Origin: Methanosaeta sp. PtaB.Bin039 | GTDB taxonomy: Archaea; Halobacteriota; Methanosarcinia; Methanotrichales; Methanotrichaceae | NCBI GenBank assembly: GCA_002067795.1 | Contig: MVQI01000018.1 | Span: 1 to 38,115 of the forward strand | Direction: 5' to 3' | DNA: 38,115 bases | Part shown: positions 35,831-38,115 of the stretch, one piece after another | How positions within the stretch are numbered: position 1 is the first letter of the stretch | Layout: each line of letters begins with the position of its first letter | The notes under the pieces: model-generated | Told to the model about the DNA's origin: nothing | What the model saw: only the letters and a program-made list of their open reading frames with translations | Databases searched by the model: none | Made by a program: the position numbers and the translations under genes

Positions 35831-37429
35831 CCCGCCCTCCTGGCCCTCCTTCTTCTTGGCCGATACCACATCGTCGATTCGCAGGATGAGGGTAGCGGCG
35901 TCGGTGGCGCAGCGGATCGCCTGTGTCTTGACCCGCAGCGGCTCAAGGACGCCCATCTCCCACATGTCCACCACCTTTCCGGCGTTGACGTCGAGGCCGA
36001 ATGTCTTGCCCTGGTTCTCGTGGCTGCTCTTCAGGGCAGCCATCATGTCGATGGGGCTGAGCCCGGAGTTCTCGGCAAGCGTCTTCGGGATGATCTCCAT
36101 TGCCTCGGCGAACTTCTCGACTGCCAGCTGCTCCCGCCCCTTCAGCGAGGCGGCAAAGGCCTTGAGCCGCAGGAAAAGCTCGGTCTCAGGCGCGCCTCCT
36201 CCGGCGACAAGCTTCTGGCTCTCAACAGCGGTTGCCACTGCGTGCATCGCGTCGTCCAGGGCCCTCTCCAGGCCGTCGACGACCTGCTGAGTGCCCCCGC
36301 GCAGGAGCAGGGATACGAATCCGGGATTCTTGCAGCCGGTGACGAAGGTGAGCTTGCCGCTGCCGACCTCTTTCTCCTCTACCAGGTCGGCTGATCCCAG
36401 GTCCTCAGGCGTGAGCACGTCGAGGCTTGTGACCACGTTTCCGCCTGTTGCGGAGGCCAGCTTCTCAAGGTCTGACTTCCTGATGCGGCGAAATGCCATT
36501 ATCCCGGCCTTGGCGAGGAGGTGCTGGGCCAGGTCGTCGATGCCCTTTTGGCTGAAGACGACGTTTGCGCCGCTCCTGACGACCTTGTCTACAACCTCAG
36601 CGATCTCCTTTTTCTCGTGCTCCATGAAGAGGCGGAACTGATCGCCCGACGTTATGGAGATCTCGGCCTTGTTCTCGGGGTCCTTCCTCTCGATGGCCAC
36701 GCCAAGAAGGGCGATCTTCGCTTTTTCGATCCTGGTGGGCATGTTCTGGTGCACGCGGTCCTTGTCGATGATCACGCCCTTTATCAGCTCGGACTCGTCG
36801 GTGCTCTCGCCCACACGCTTCTCGACGACTGCCTTGTCCAGGTCAACAGTTACCTTGCCGTTCTGCCTCTCCAGGCAGGAGAGGATCAGGTCCACAGTGT
36901 AGGCTGGTATCTTGCTGCCCGGCGCCTCTGCCAGCTTGCCGGTCATGGCTGTCACAGCAACCTTCTCGAGCAGGTCGCGGTCATTTTCGGTGACCTCCTG
37001 CGCCATGTCCTCGAGGATCTTGACCGCCCGGTCGGCTGCCTCTGAGTAGCCGGCGGCGATGACGGTTTGGTGCACGCCGCGGCTCATCAGGTCTTCGGCC
37101 TTCTTGAGCAGTTCGCCTGTCAGAACGGCGGCGGTGGTGGTTCCGTCCCCCACCTCGTCGTCCTGGGTCTTGGCAGCCTCAACCACCATCTTGGCGGCGG
37201 GGTGCTGCACGTCCATCTCCTTTAGGATGGTAACCCCGTCGTTGGTGATTGTGATGTCGCCAAGGCTGTCTACCATCAGCTTGTCCATGCCCCTCGGACC
37301 AAGCGTTGTCCGCACGGCATTGGCCACCGCCCTGGCAGCCATTATGTTGTTCTCGATCGCCTCTCGGCCTCGCTCTCTGCGAGTGCCCTCCCTAAGAATC
37401 AGAATCGGCACCCCGCCTAAACCAGCCAT
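35714..37429 (-). CDS. thsA: Thermosome subunit (group II chaperonin)
   Basis: The 571-residue protein is an archaeal chaperonin subunit of the double-ring ATP-driven folding machine. The ATP-binding motifs are [22 protein letters not shown] and [10 protein letters not shown], and [11 protein letters not shown] is near the C-terminus. The tail is a run of GMGGMP repeats, the inward-facing GGM tail common to chaperonins. The ATG at 37429 follows GGAGG by eight bases; the frame extends five codons further to a GTG. A clear TATA box precedes it and a T8 terminator follows. Confidence 0.97.
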   Translation of the reverse strand: MAGLGGVPILILREGTRRERGREAIENNIMAARAVANAVRTTLGPRGMDKLMVDSLGDITITNDGVTILKEMDVQHPAAKMVVEAAKTQDDEVGDGTTTAAVLTGELLKKAEDLMSRGVHQTVIAAGYSEAADRAVKILEDMAQEVTENDRDLLEKVAVTAMTGKLAEAPGSKIPAYTVDLILSCLERQNGKVTVDLDKAVVEKRVGESTDESELIKGVIIDKDRVHQNMPTRIEKAKIALLGVAIERKDPENKAEISITSGDQFRLFMEHEKKEIAEVVDKVVRSGANVVFSQKGIDDLAQHLLAKAGIMAFRRIRKSDLEKLASATGGNVVTSLDVLTPEDLGSADLVEEKEVGSGKLTFVTGCKNPGFVSLLLRGGTQQVVDGLERALDDAMHAVATAVESQKLVAGGGAPETELFLRLKAFAASLKGREQLAVEKFAEAMEIIPKTLAENSGLSPIDMMAALKSSHENQGKTFGLDVNAGKVVDMWEMGVLEPLRVKTQAIRCATDAATLILRIDDVVSAKKKEGQEGGMPPGMGGMPGMGGMPGMGGMPGMGGMPGMMGGMPPGMM

Positions 37430-37477
37430 GAATAACGCCTCCACTATCTTCTTCGCGGGATCACAGTATTTGATCTT

Positions 37478-37485
37478 CTATAAAA
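37478..37485 (-). promoter_or_regulatory. TATA box for thermosome
   Basis: The minus strand reads CCTTTTATAGA. The predicted start is near 37457, giving a leader of about 28 bases with a GGAGG. Confidence 0.5.
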
Positions 37486-37670
37486 GGGTTTCTTAATGGG
37501 GTACTTGGGAGGGGTTCGGCCGGATTTCATAGAGGCCATCGTTGTATCATCGAGAACGATGCAATTGAATTGATTATAAACCGGAAAATAGTTATCGAGC
37601 ATATAGAAGAAACCACTCATGATTCCCTGAAAATCGCGCCGGAAATATGAAAGCCTAGATCGACGCTAAG

Positions 37671-37822
37671 CTGTTCTGGTATGGGCAGTGTAGGCCGTGT
37701 TTGTTTTTTTGGGACCTTCGATCCCGAGAAAAAACTGGCCTACTCTTCGTGAGCGCCTGAATGCGTCTTTGGAACGCGTATGGTAATTTGCCTCACATGC
37801 TAATCTGCCCATACCAGGACAG
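37671..37822 (+). ncRNA. Candidate IS110 bridge RNA
   Basis: The arms 37671-37688 and 37805-37822 pair over 18 bp (17 Watson-Crick, one G-U; the core CTGGTATGGGCAG is perfect). Inside lie a first hairpin closed by GTAGGCC/GGCCTAC (37690-37696 with 37737-37743) with an upper stem GGGA/TCCC, and a second closed by GTGAG/CTCAC (37749-37753 with 37792-37796) with an upper stem GCGT/ACGC. Both have large internal loops. It ends six bases before the recombinase start. IS110 elements encode, in the non-coding end next to the recombinase, a bridge RNA whose internal loops pair with target and donor DNA; size and place fit. Proof needs the whole element. Confidence 0.5.
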
Positions 37823-37827
37823 AGACT

Positions 37828-38115
37828 ATGATATCGATGGAAAGGGAAGTAGTTTGCGGAGCGGATATCCACAAGCGGTTCTTGGTAGCGACGATCCTTT
37901 CCCGAGATGGCCAGAAGATCCAGTCCCGATTCGAGACGGATCTAGAAGGACTTCTGGACTTCAGGGACTGGTTGTTAGCTCATGGTTGCCAGAGGTTGGC
38001 AGTTGAATCGACTGCCAACTTCTGGCAACCGATTTTCCATGTTGTGGCGAATGATATCGACTTTGTTTTGGCAAATGCCTATCAGATCAAGCACATCCCT
38101 GGGAGGAAGACGGAT
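37828..38115 (+). CDS. IS110-family recombinase, 5' part
   Basis: The frame runs off the window edge, so only about 95 residues are present. The N-terminus has GADIHKRFLVATIL, with the first acidic residue of the DEDD RuvC-like site, then LAVESTANFW with the conserved glutamate, and ends in YQIKHIPGRKTD, which is characteristic of IS110 transposases. Two in-frame ATGs (37828 and 37837) are possible starts; neither has a clear ribosome binding site. IS110 enzymes use a bridge RNA to choose target and donor and leave no classical terminal inverted repeats. Confidence 0.88.
   Translation, partial: MISMEREVVCGADIHKRFLVATILSRDGQKIQSRFETDLEGLLDFRDWLLAHGCQRLAVESTANFWQPIFHVVANDIDFVLANAYQIKHIPGRKTD
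37828..38115 (+). mobile_element. IS110-family element, left part
   Basis: The element includes the recombinase and, very probably, the structured non-coding region before it. The left boundary is somewhere between the thermosome promoter (37500) and 37671 and cannot be fixed without the right end. Confidence 0.7.

Noticed and set aside
37676-37817. CTGGTATGGGCAG/CTGCCCATACCAG as terminal inverted repeats of a small transposon
   Set aside because: Both arms lie on the same side of the recombinase, only 140 bases apart, with further nested stems inside. An RNA fold explains the arrangement better, though a MITE cannot be fully excluded.
1-38115. CRISPR arrays
   Set aside because: No regularly spaced direct repeats were found by eye. 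The only tandem repeat is the GMGGMP-coding end of the thermosome gene.

Overview
The window is archaeal and comes from a methanogen of the Methanosarcinales. The best guess is Methanotrichaceae (Methanothrix/Methanocrinis). The evidence is a complete A1AO ATP synthase operon in the methanosarcinal order H-I-K-E-C-F-A-B-D-G, a methanogen-type (type 2) seryl-tRNA synthetase, TFB, Gar1, a thermosome, archaease/RtcB, TATA-box promoters and many leaderless or near-leaderless starts. The family-level guess is inference. The DNA is GC-rich with AT-rich intergenic spacers.

Layout. Positions 1-506 hold no convincing gene. 507-710 is a small Sm-like protein gene that converges on a TrmJ-like RNA methyltransferase. 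1628-3477 (minus) is archease-rtcB, the tRNA ligation pair. 3584-4474 (minus) is a radical SAM protein. 4568-8032 (minus) is a tightly coupled operon: rps15, RecJ-like DHH nuclease, pcc1 and serS2, each junction an ATGA overlap. 8265-8957 is a DUF116 membrane-anchored Cys-rich protein. 9211-11742 (minus) is class III ribonucleotide reductase followed by a 2[4Fe-4S] ferredoxin. About 700 gene-free bases with several strong hairpins follow.

12493-16181 is a three-gene cassette: a MoxR-like AAA ATPase with altered Walker motifs, a GXGXG beta-helix protein and a vWA (MIDAS) protein. Its last stop codon shares a base with tRNA-His. This is the least understood locus and a good candidate for an undescribed maturation or chaperone system. 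After an unknown 135-residue gene (minus) lies a wrecked form III RuBisCO gene (about 17042-18216) with five frameshifts and a stop.

18444-27074 is the ATP synthase operon. It is followed by an AT-rich spacer with a 32-bp near-palindrome next to an orphan TATA box. 27326-29900 (minus) is trpB2 followed by an NAD-kinase-like gene. 30138-32261 (plus) holds an aconitase-superfamily large subunit and truA. 32376-33640 (minus) is gar1-tfb, divergent from a NOG1-type GTPase (33767-34663), which converges on a HemK/Mtq2-like methyltransferase. 35714-37429 (minus) is a thermosome subunit.

The right edge cuts an IS110-family recombinase gene (from 37828). Directly upstream, 37671-37822 can fold into an 18-bp closing stem holding two further hairpins with internal loops. 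That is the position and size expected of an IS110 bridge RNA, and together with the AAA/GXGXG/vWA cassette it is the strongest lead in the window.
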